64,000 nt of DNA from Actinophytocola sp036402745. Its GTDB lineage: Bacteria; Actinomycetota; Actinomycetes; Mycobacteriales; Pseudonocardiaceae. The DNA lies in assembly GCF_036402745.1 (NCBI RefSeq), contig NZ_DASWSJ010000035.1:1-64000 (forward strand), written 5' to 3'. The position numbers and the translations under genes were made by a program. This document shows, in pieces, positions 16,822 to 23,485 of this stretch; position 1 is the stretch's first letter; each line of letters opens with the position of its first letter. A model generated the notes under the pieces. The model was not told where the DNA came from. It saw only the letters and a program-made list of their open reading frames with translations, and made no database searches.

Positions 16822-17542
16822 CTGGATGCTCCTCCAGCTTCCGGATCACCGTCAGCAGGCCCTGGGTGGCGGGCCCGAGCAGGTCCTCGGCGACGCGGCG
16901 GGCCTCGGCGGCGTGGCCGACGACGATGGCGTCGGTGAGCGCGCGGTAGACCTCGATCCGGCCGACCTCGGCGTCCATCACCGTGGCCAGCACGGCGAGC
17001 GCGGGCTCGTAGGCGGCGCGGAGGCTGTTGAACATCAGCCGGAACGCGATCGAGTCCGCGCCGTCGACGATGTGGTCCCAGAACACGAGCGCCTGCCGCT
17101 GCCGCTCGACCGCGTCGTCCGACGCCTCGAGTGCGGTGACCGTGTCGTGCAGCGCGGTGTCGAGCCGGGTGCCGGCCCGCTCGGCGGCGAGCTCGGCGAC
17201 CTTGGGGCCGATGTGCAGCCGCGCCTCGAGGACGCTGCGCGCCACCGAGAGGTCGAGCTCGCCGCGCGGCGCCAGCAGCCGGGGGAGCAGGTCGAGGCTC
17301 GCGTGCCGGCGGTAGTCGCGGACCGTGGTCGTGTCGCCCTGCCGGACCTCGACGAGCCCGGCCGCGGCCACCCGCTGCAGTGCCTCCCGCACGGCCGGCC
17401 GCGAGACGCCGAGCACCTCGGCGAGCCGTCGCTCGCTGGGCAGCGCGTCCCCCGGCGCGAACTCCCCGCTGACGACGTCGGCGAGGATCTGCTCGAACAC
17501 GGCGTCGGGAACCGACCGCCGGGCGACGGGTTGCAATGCCAT
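16814..17542 (-). CDS. GntR/FadR-family transcriptional regulator
   Basis: This 242-residue protein starts at ATG 17542, with AAGGTGG 5 nt upstream; a GTG three codons earlier is less well placed. The winged HTH reads DAVFEQILADVVSGEFAPGDALPSERRLAEVLGVSRPAVREAL, textbook for GntR. The C-terminal all-helical FCD domain contains the spaced His/Asp metal site (FWDHIVDG, VGHAAEARR). It is coupled to the fatty-acid hydroxylase gene by overlap. The effector is unknown, and an acid or lipid intermediate is likely for the subfamily. Confidence 0.88.
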   Translation of the reverse strand: MALQPVARRSVPDAVFEQILADVVSGEFAPGDALPSERRLAEVLGVSRPAVREALQRVAAAGLVEVRQGDTTTVRDYRRHASLDLLPRLLAPRGELDLSVARSVLEARLHIGPKVAELAAERAGTRLDTALHDTVTALEASDDAVERQRQALVFWDHIVDGADSIAFRLMFNSLRAAYEPALAVLATVMDAEVGRIEVYRALTDAIVVGHAAEARRVAEDLLGPATQGLLTVIRKLEEHPDD

Positions 17543-17592
17543 GCCCACCACCTTGCCGACCCAGAGCCCTGACGGTCAAGTGGTCAGACCAG

Positions 17593-17949
17593 TCAGTCGT
17601 GGTCGGGGATGTCGTGGAGGTGGTGGACCGCCGCGCCGACGGCTTCGGCCAGCAAGCGGCGGACGTGGCCGCCGCGCGCCTTGTACACCGCTCGGCGGCC
17701 GTCGCGGTGGGTGGTGACCAGGCCGGCCAGGCGCAGCTTGCCCAGGTGCTGGGACACGGCCGGCCGGGCGATGCCGACGGCCGTGGCCAGCGTCGTCACG
17801 TCGTACTCGGCGCCGCACAGCAGCCACAGCATGCGCAGGCGGGTGGGGTCGGCCAGCATCCGGAAGCCCTCGACCGCCGCGTCGACCTGGGCCACCGGGG
17901 GCAGCTGTTGCCAGTCGGGTGCTGTTGCAGTGTCGTCGCGTGCGTGCAT
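17593..17949 (-). CDS. ArsR/SmtB-family metal-responsive repressor
   Basis: This 118-residue protein starts at ATG 17949; GTG 17955 would add two residues. The winged HTH reads RMLADPTRLRMLWLLCGAEYDVTTLATAVGIARPAVSQHLGKLRLAGLVTTHRDGRRAVY. The C-terminus (HVRRLLAEAVGAAVHHLHDIPDHD) is rich in His/Asp, like the alpha5 metal site of Zn/Ni/Co sensors such as CzrA or NmtR. It is divergent from a cation-efflux gene with overlapping promoters, so it probably derepresses the pump when metal binds. Confidence 0.88.
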   Translation of the reverse strand: MHARDDTATAPDWQQLPPVAQVDAAVEGFRMLADPTRLRMLWLLCGAEYDVTTLATAVGIARPAVSQHLGKLRLAGLVTTHRDGRRAVYKARGGHVRRLLAEAVGAAVHHLHDIPDHD

Positions 17950-17956
17950 GAGCACG

Positions 17957-17963
17957 TATTATG
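17957..17963. promoter_or_regulatory. shared, overlapping -10 elements of the ArsR and CDF genes
   Basis: On the forward strand TATTAT (17957-17962) is followed by 6 nt and GTG 17969 (CDF). On the reverse strand CATAAT (17963-17958) is followed by 8 nt and ATG 17949 (ArsR). Both divergent promoters would use the same base pairs, so one bound repressor could silence both. Confidence 0.5.
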
Positions 17964-17968
17964 CCCGC

Positions 17969-18874
17969 GTGGCACGCGGACACGGGCACGGTCATGGGCA
18001 CGGCATGCCGACCTCCCGGGACGGCATGCGAGCCCTCTGGATCTCGCTCGTCGTGCTCGGCGCGACGGCCGTCCTCCAGGCCGGCGTCGTCGTGCTGTCC
18101 GGGTCGGTCGCGCTGATGTCGGACACCCTGCACAACGTCGCCGACGCGCTCACCGCCGTCCCGGTCGGCATCGCGTTCCTCCTCGGCCGCCGGCCCGCGA
18201 CCAGCCGCTTCACCTACGGCTACGGCCGCGCCGAGGACGTCGCCGGCGTCGTGGTCGTCGCGGTCATCGCCGCCTCCGCGGTGTTCGCCGCCGTCGAGTC
18301 CGTCCGCCGCCTGGCCGCGCCCGCCGAGGTGACCCACCTCCCGGCCGTGGCGGTCGCGGCCGTGGTCGGCTGCGTCGGCAACGAGATCGCCGCCCAGGTC
18401 CGCATCCGCACCGGCCGCCGGATCGGCTCGGCCGCCCTCGTCGCCGACGGCCTGCACGCCCGCACCGACGCCGTCACCTCGCTCGCTGTCCTGCTCTCCG
18501 CGGGCGGCGCGGCCCTGGGCTGGCGGTGGGCCGACCCGGTCGTCGGCCTCGCGATCGCGGCCGCCATCGTCACGGTCACCTGGTCCGCGGCCCGCCAGGT
18601 GCTCGCCCGGCTGATGGACGCGGTCGACCCGGACCTCGTCGCGAAGGCCCGCGGCGTCCTCGCGGGCACGCCCAGCGTCGCCGCCGTCGACTCGGTGCGG
18701 CTGCGCTGGATCGGCCACGCGCTGCACGCCGAGGTCGACCTCGCGGTGCCGGACGACCTCACCCTCCGCGAGGCACACGACGTCGCGCACGCGGCCGAGC
18801 AACGGCTGTGCCACGACGTCCCCCGCCTGGCCGCGGCCACCGTCCACACCCACCCGGCCGGCGCCCACCCGTAG
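17969..18874 (+). CDS. cation diffusion facilitator (Zn/Co/Cd efflux)
   Basis: This 301-residue protein starts at GTG 17969, which fits the -10; ATG 17948 would be inside the promoter. A His-rich N-terminus (RGHGHGHGHGM) precedes six membrane helices. The intramembrane metal sites are HNVAD in helix 2 (SDTLHNVADAL) and HARTD in helix 5 (ADGLHARTDAV), the HxxxD pair typical of zinc-type CDF pumps. A cytosolic ferredoxin-like C-terminal domain ends in HTHPAGAHP. It exports divalent metal in exchange for protons, and it is controlled by the divergent ArsR. Confidence 0.92.
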   Translation: MARGHGHGHGHGMPTSRDGMRALWISLVVLGATAVLQAGVVVLSGSVALMSDTLHNVADALTAVPVGIAFLLGRRPATSRFTYGYGRAEDVAGVVVVAVIAASAVFAAVESVRRLAAPAEVTHLPAVAVAAVVGCVGNEIAAQVRIRTGRRIGSAALVADGLHARTDAVTSLAVLLSAGGAALGWRWADPVVGLAIAAAIVTVTWSAARQVLARLMDAVDPDLVAKARGVLAGTPSVAAVDSVRLRWIGHALHAEVDLAVPDDLTLREAHDVAHAAEQRLCHDVPRLAAATVHTHPAGAHP

Positions 18875-18880
18875 CGAAAC

Positions 18881-18903
18881 CGTGCGAACGGACCGTTCGC
18901 ACG
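18881..18903. repeat. perfect 10-bp inverted repeat between the CDF gene and pafB
   Basis: CGTGCGAACG (18881-18890), a 3-nt centre GAC, then CGTTCGCACG (18894-18903). It begins 7 nt after the CDF stop, so a terminator is possible. The half-sites CGAAC/GTTCG resemble a LexA box but are 5 nt apart rather than 4. Confidence 0.6.
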
Positions 18904-18946
18904 AATCGCCGGGCGCGTTGGGGGGACTGAGGTGCGTCAGTCGGGC

Positions 18947-18952
18947 TAGAGT
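18947..18952 (+). promoter_or_regulatory. -10 element of a probable leaderless pafB transcript
   Basis: TAGAGT is followed by 7 nt and GTG 18960. No ribosome binding site precedes the GTG. The PafBC 9-mer is not present at the required position. Confidence 0.4.
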
Positions 18953-18959
18953 TCGAAAC

Positions 18960-19943
18960 GTGTCCGTCGCACGCGCCGAAAGACTCGTCAACCTGGTGCT
19001 GTGTCTGCTGTCCACCCGCCAGTACCTGCCCGCCGAACGCATCCGGTCCCTCGTGGCCGGATACTCCGACGCGCCCACCGACGAGGCGTTCTTCCGGATG
19101 TTCGAGCGCGACAAGACCGAGCTGCGTGACCTGGGGGTCCCGCTCGAGACCGGCCGCACCTCCACCTTCGACCTCGTCGACGGCTACCGGATCGCCCGCC
19201 GCGACTACGAGCTCGGCGACATCGACCTCGAGCCGGACGAGGCCGCCGCCGTGGCGCTCGCGGTCCGGCTCTGGGACTCCCCGGAGCTCACCGGTGCGGC
19301 GGCCGGCGCGCTGCTCAAGCTCCGCGCCGCCGGGGTCGACGTCGACCAGGGCGTGCCGTCGGTCGTCGAGCCCAAGGTGCGCACCACCGAGCCGGCGTTC
19401 GGGCCGCTGCTCGCCGCGGTCCAGGCCGGCCAGGCGGTCGCGTTCGACTACCGCCGCCCCACGCCGGCCGAGCTCCGCAGGCGCACGCTCGAGCCGTGGG
19501 GCGTCGTGTCGTGGCGTGGCCGCTGGTACGTCGTGGGCCACGACCGCGACCGCGCCGCGCCGCGCTGCTTCCGGCTGTCCCGCATCGTGGGCGAGGTCCA
19601 GGCGTTCGGCCGCACCGGCGTGGTCACCCGCCCGGCCGACGTCGACCTGCTGCAGTTCGTCGCCAAGAGCAGCGGCGAGCCGCCGGACACCTCGCTCGTC
19701 CGGCTGTGGCTGGCCAAGAACCGCGCGGCCGGCCTGCGCCGCCGGGCCACCGTGGTCGGCGAGCGCACCATCGACGGCGTCGAGGGACACGTCGTCGAGC
19801 TGGAGGTCTTCCACACCGACTCGTCGGCCAGCTGGATCGCCGGCTACGGCGAGGACGCGGTCGTCCTCGAGCCGGACGTGCTGCGCAAGTCGGTGCACGA
19901 GCGGCTGCTCGCGGTGGCGGACGGTTCCGGGGGGAAGTCGTGA
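18960..19943 (+). CDS. pafB: PafB, WYL-domain transcriptional activator of the DNA-damage response
   Basis: This 327-residue protein starts at GTG 18960 (VSVARAERLVNLVLCLLSTRQYLPAERIRS); Mtb PafB is 332. An N-terminal winged HTH (residues 1-75) is followed by the WYL domain, with YRIARRDYELGDIDLEPDEAAAVALAVRLW, RTLEPWGVVSWRGRWYVVGHDRDR and FRLSRI, and then a WCX C-terminal extension. With PafC it forms the heterodimeric activator of LexA-independent DNA repair genes at RecA-NDp promoters. pafC overlaps by 4 nt (GTGA). Confidence 0.95.
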   Translation: MSVARAERLVNLVLCLLSTRQYLPAERIRSLVAGYSDAPTDEAFFRMFERDKTELRDLGVPLETGRTSTFDLVDGYRIARRDYELGDIDLEPDEAAAVALAVRLWDSPELTGAAAGALLKLRAAGVDVDQGVPSVVEPKVRTTEPAFGPLLAAVQAGQAVAFDYRRPTPAELRRRTLEPWGVVSWRGRWYVVGHDRDRAAPRCFRLSRIVGEVQAFGRTGVVTRPADVDLLQFVAKSSGEPPDTSLVRLWLAKNRAAGLRRRATVVGERTIDGVEGHVVELEVFHTDSSASWIAGYGEDAVVLEPDVLRKSVHERLLAVADGSGGKS

Positions 19944-20914
19944 CTGGATCGCAGGACCGGCTGCCACGCCTGCTGGCACTGGTGCCGTACCTCATCGCCC
20001 GGCCGGGCATCCCGGTCGACGAGGTGGCCGCCGACTTCGGCGTCACCGTCAAGCAGCTCCGCAAGGACCTGGAGCTGCTGTGGATGTGCGGGCTGCCCGG
20101 CTACGGCCCCGGCGACCTCATCGACCTGTCCTTCGAGGGCGACACCATCTCGGTCAACTTCGACGCCGGCATGAACCGCCCGCTGCGGCTCACCGGCGCC
20201 GAGGCCACCGCGCTGCTGGTCGCGCTGCGCACGCTGCTCGAGACGCCCGGCGTGGCCGACGCCGACGCCGTGCGCCGCGCGGTCGCCAAGATCGAGGCCG
20301 CGGCCGGGCAGGCCCAGCCAGCCGGGGTCGCCGTCGGGCTCGGCGTCCGTGAGGGCGAGCGCACGGTCAAGTCCCGCCAGATCGTGCAGAGCGCGCTCAA
20401 GGCCAGGCGTGCCCTGCACATGAGCTACTACACGGCGTCGAAGGACCAGATCACCGAGCGCACGGTCGACCCGATGCGGATGCTCATCGTCGAGGGGCGC
20501 AGCTACCTGGAGGCCTGGTGCCGGCGCGCCGAGGACGTGCGGCTCTTCCGCCTCGACCGCATCGACGAGGTCACCGAGCTCGACGAGCCCGCCGTGCCGC
20601 CGCCCTACGCCGAGCAGACCGACACCACCGCGGGCCTGTTCCGCGAGCAGCCCGACCAGGCCGTCGCCCAGCTCGTGCTCGAGCCCGACGCGCGCTGGGT
20701 GTCGGAGTACTACCCGGTCGAGAAGGTCACCGAGCTCGACGGCGGCCGGCTCCGGATCAGGATGCGCTACGCCGACCTGTCGTGGATGGCCCGGCTGCTC
20801 CTGGGCCTGGGCGGCGACGTCACGGTCGAGGAGCCGGCCGAGCTGGCGGTGAGCTTGCGCGACCGAGCAAGGCGGGCCCTGGCACGTGCCGGACAGCTCT
20901 CGGTAACCCCGTGA
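19940..20914 (+). CDS. pafC: PafC, partner of PafB
   Basis: This 324-residue protein starts at GTG 19940, which overlaps the pafB stop, indicating translational coupling and 1:1 output. HTH: RLPRLLALVPYLIARPGIPVDEVAADFGVTVKQLRKDLELLWMCGLPG. The WYL domain (RALHMSYYTASKDQITERTVDPMRMLIVEGRSYLEAWCRRAEDVRLFRLDRI) and a WCX domain follow. It acts with PafB in the cytoplasm on damage-response promoters. In mycobacteria pafB and pafC follow pafA directly; here 5.9 kb of other genes intervene. Confidence 0.95.
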   Translation: MTGSQDRLPRLLALVPYLIARPGIPVDEVAADFGVTVKQLRKDLELLWMCGLPGYGPGDLIDLSFEGDTISVNFDAGMNRPLRLTGAEATALLVALRTLLETPGVADADAVRRAVAKIEAAAGQAQPAGVAVGLGVREGERTVKSRQIVQSALKARRALHMSYYTASKDQITERTVDPMRMLIVEGRSYLEAWCRRAEDVRLFRLDRIDEVTELDEPAVPPPYAEQTDTTAGLFREQPDQAVAQLVLEPDARWVSEYYPVEKVTELDGGRLRIRMRYADLSWMARLLLGLGGDVTVEEPAELAVSLRDRARRALARAGQLSVTP

Positions 20915-20940
20915 TCGGCGGCTTGCCGGGTGCCGGTCAC
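20911..20940 (+). terminator. weak hairpin over the pafC stop
   Basis: GTGATCGGC (20911-20919) can pair with GCCGGTCAC (20932-20940) with one G-U pair. It spans the TGA of pafC, so it may only attenuate before the tatA operon. Confidence 0.35.
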
Positions 20941-20987
20941 CGAGGCGCTCACCCCACCATGACCACACGCCCACTACGGTATGAACC

Positions 20988-21254
20988 GTGATGTCGTACC
21001 TGCCGACCTGGATCGTGGTCGCCGTAGGGTTGGTGCTGCTCGTAGTGGTTGTCACCCGGGTGCTCCGCACCGTGCGCCGGTTCGCCGCCACGGCCGCGGT
21101 GGTCAACGCCCGGATCAACGACGAGACCGGCACGCTCCGGGCCCGTTCCGCGGCCTTGGGGGTTGCGATGAAGGAGACCCGCGATCGGGTGAAGCATGCC
21201 TCGGCTGACGTACCATCAGGGCGCCGGGGGAGACAGGAGGATGACCGTGGGTAA
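20988..21254 (+). CDS. small single-pass membrane protein upstream of tatA
   Basis: About 88 residues. An N-terminal helix (WIVVAVGLVLLVVVVTRVL) is followed by a basic, helical cytosolic stretch. The 3' end overlaps the tatA start by 8 nt, and the aggagg that serves tatA lies inside this frame, so the two are coupled. I do not recognise a family. The position suggests co-expression with the Tat translocon, but a role there is not shown. Confidence 0.65.
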   Translation: MMSYLPTWIVVAVGLVLLVVVVTRVLRTVRRFAATAAVVNARINDETGTLRARSAALGVAMKETRDRVKHASADVPSGRRGRQEDDRG

Positions 21255-21564
21255 CTTGGGTGTACCCGAGCTGTTGATCATCGCTGGGGTGATCATCCTG
21301 CTCTTCGGAGCCAGGAAGCTGCCGGAGATGGCGCGTTCGCTGGGCAAGTCCGCCAAGGCCTTCAAGGAAGAGACCAAGGGCATGCGGGGCGGCGACGACA
21401 CCGCCGACACCCCGGCCACGCCGGCCCAGCCCGTCGTGCAGCAGCAGCTGCCGCAGGCCCAGCCGCCGACGCCCGCGCAGACCAACGCCACGACCAACGG
21501 CGCGCAGCCGGTCAACGGCGCGCAGCCCGTCGAGCAGGCGCAGCAGAACAAGAACGCAGGCTGA
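21247..21564 (+). CDS. tatA: twin-arginine translocase subunit TatA
   Basis: 105 residues from GTG 21247. AGGAGG ends at 21240, 6 nt before this GTG, whereas the in-frame ATG at 21241 directly abuts it and so cannot use it. TatA features: a short membrane helix (VPELLIIAGVIILLFGARKL), the hinge GARKLPEMARSLGKSAKAFKEE amphipathic helix, and a disordered Gln/Pro/Ala tail with NGAQPVNGAQPVEQAQ repeats. It polymerises to form the pore for folded exported proteins. Confidence 0.95.
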   Translation: MGNLGVPELLIIAGVIILLFGARKLPEMARSLGKSAKAFKEETKGMRGGDDTADTPATPAQPVVQQQLPQAQPPTPAQTNATTNGAQPVNGAQPVEQAQQNKNAG

Positions 21565-21582
21565 GAGAACGGATCCTGAACG

Positions 21583-22539
21583 GTGGCGCGCAGAACGCAC
21601 CGCCGGGACGAAGGCGGCAGCGAGAAGAAGAAGCTTCGCAGCCGCCGGCACAATCCCGACGGCACTATGTCCCTTCGGGATCACCTGTACGAGCTGCGGC
21701 ACCGGCTGGGCCTGGCGTTACTGAGCCTCCTGGTCGGCTGCATCCTCGGGTTCCTGTGGTTCCAGTGGCGGGTCGGTCCGATCCCGTCGCTCGGTCACCT
21801 GATGACCGCGCCGTACTGCTCGTTGCCGGCCGACGTCCGGCTCACCGGTGCGGACTGCCGGCTGCTGCAGACCCAGCCGTTCGAGGCGTTCCTGGTCCAG
21901 TTCAAGGTGGGGCTCGCCGCGGGCGCGGTGCTGACCAGCCCGTTGTGGCTGTACCAGATCTGGGCGTTCATCACGCCGGGCCTGTACGACAACGAGCGGA
22001 AGTTCACCCGCATCTTCGTCGTGCTGGCCTCCCTCCTGTTCGCCTGCGGCGCCGTGCTGGCCTACTACGTGGTGCCCAAGGGCCTGGCGGTGCTGGTCAG
22101 CTTCGGTGGCGACCAGTTCATCACCGCCCTCGCCGCCGACCAGTACATCTCGTTCGTCCTGGTGATGCTGATGATCTTCGGCGTCAGCTTCGAGCTGCCG
22201 CTGCTGATCACCATGCTCAACCGGATCGGGATCCTGCCCTACCGCAACCTCAAGAACTGGCGGCGCGGCATCATCTTCGCGCTGTTCGTGTTCGCCGCCA
22301 TCGCCACGCCGGGTACCGACCCGATCGGCATGCTCGTGCTCGCCGGCGCGATGACCGTGCTGTTCGAGGTCGCCGTGCAGATCGCCCGGATCCACGACCG
22401 CAAGAAGGACCGCGAGGCCGTCGCCGAGGGCTGGGGTGACCCGGAGGACTACGACCTCAAGCCGGAGGACGTGCCGGACAAGCCCGCACCGGACCCGAGC
22501 GTGCCGGAACGCACGGCCGGCTTCGACGACGTGACCTGA
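21583..22539 (+). CDS. tatC: twin-arginine translocase subunit TatC
   Basis: This 318-residue protein starts at GTG 21583, 18 nt after tatA. A basic N-terminus leads into MSLRDHLYELRHRLGLALLSLLVG, the conserved TatC signal-peptide-binding start with the LxELRxRL motif. Six helices follow, with TSPLWLYQIWAFITPGLYDNERK and FGVSFELPLLITMLNRIGIL. The acidic C-terminal tail is longer than in E. coli. TatC recognises RR-signal peptides. No TatB is seen in the window. Confidence 0.96.
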   Translation: MARRTHRRDEGGSEKKKLRSRRHNPDGTMSLRDHLYELRHRLGLALLSLLVGCILGFLWFQWRVGPIPSLGHLMTAPYCSLPADVRLTGADCRLLQTQPFEAFLVQFKVGLAAGAVLTSPLWLYQIWAFITPGLYDNERKFTRIFVVLASLLFACGAVLAYYVVPKGLAVLVSFGGDQFITALAADQYISFVLVMLMIFGVSFELPLLITMLNRIGILPYRNLKNWRRGIIFALFVFAAIATPGTDPIGMLVLAGAMTVLFEVAVQIARIHDRKKDREAVAEGWGDPEDYDLKPEDVPDKPAPDPSVPERTAGFDDVT

Positions 22540-22553
22540 CGGGCGGCGCACGC

Positions 22554-23456
22554 ATGCGGGCCGCCATGGTGGTGCACCCGGCGTCCGGCCTCGGCCGGGC
22601 GGGCCGGATCGCGGACACGGTCGCGCAGCGGCTGCGGGGCGCGGTCGACGACCTCGTCATCGTGGCGGCGAGCACCGTCGAGGAGTCCCGCCGGCTGATG
22701 GAGAAGGCCCACGGCACGAGCCTCGACCTGCTGGTCGTGGTCGGCGGCGACGGCTCGGCCCACCAGGGTGTGCAGTTCTGCGCGGACACCGGCGTCGCGC
22801 TCGCGGTGATCCCCGCGGGCACCGGCAACGACCTCGCCCGCACGCTGGGCGCGCCGAAGGACCCGCTCGAGGCCACCGACGCGCTGGTCGCCGCCATCAG
22901 CTCCGGCGAGCGCAGCACGATCGACCTCGGCCGGGTGGCCGGCGGGCCGTGGTTCGCCGGCGTGCTGTGCGCCGGGTTCGACTCCGCGGTCAACGAGCGC
23001 GCCAACCGGATGCGCTGGCCGTCCGGCCCGCGCCGCTACGACCTGGCGATCCTCGCCGAGCTGGCCAGGCTGCGCCCGGGCCCGCTCACGGTCGTCGAGG
23101 ACGGCGGCCGCGCGGAGCTGGAGGCCACCCAGATCGCGGTCGGCAACATCCCGTTCTACGGCGGCGGCATCCCGATCTGTCCCGACGCCGACCCCACCGA
23201 CGGCCTGCTCGACATCACCCTCGTCGGCCGGGCCAGCCGGTTCGACCTCGTGAAGATGCTGCCCGGGCTGCGCACCGGCAACCACGTGCACAACCCCCTC
23301 GTCACCACCTCGCGGGCCCGCGAGGTCCGGCTCGGCGGGGCCGGCGGTGGGGCCAACGGCTGGGTCGCCTACGCCGACGGCGAGCGCATCGGGCCGCTCC
23401 CCGTCGAGGTCAGCTGCGTCCCCGCGGCGCTCACCGTGGTCGGCCGCGCGGCCTAG
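22554..23456 (+). CDS. diacylglycerol/lipid kinase family protein
   Basis: This 300-residue protein begins 14 nt after tatC. The DAGK catalytic motif GGDG at 64-67 and the nucleotide motif PAGTGND at 87-93 are both present. VNPxSG is reduced to VVHPASGLGRAG. It phosphorylates diacylglycerol or another lipid at the membrane face to recycle lipid for phospholipid or mannolipid synthesis. The true substrate could also be a sphingoid or undecaprenol-type lipid. The tatC-DgK-helicase order is common in actinobacteria. Confidence 0.88.
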   Translation: MRAAMVVHPASGLGRAGRIADTVAQRLRGAVDDLVIVAASTVEESRRLMEKAHGTSLDLLVVVGGDGSAHQGVQFCADTGVALAVIPAGTGNDLARTLGAPKDPLEATDALVAAISSGERSTIDLGRVAGGPWFAGVLCAGFDSAVNERANRMRWPSGPRRYDLAILAELARLRPGPLTVVEDGGRAELEATQIAVGNIPFYGGGIPICPDADPTDGLLDITLVGRASRFDLVKMLPGLRTGNHVHNPLVTTSRAREVRLGGAGGGANGWVAYADGERIGPLPVEVSCVPAALTVVGRAA

Positions 23457-23485
23457 CCGGCGCGACATGTGACAGTCTTGATGAT

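Noticed and set aside
18885..18899. LexA (SOS) box before pafB
   Set aside because: Half-sites CGAAC and GTTCG are 5 nt apart rather than 4, so it is only reported as a palindrome.
21241..21243. ATG 21241 as the tatA start
   Set aside because: AGGAGG directly abuts this ATG; GTG 21247 has proper spacing and gives a normal TatA N-terminus.
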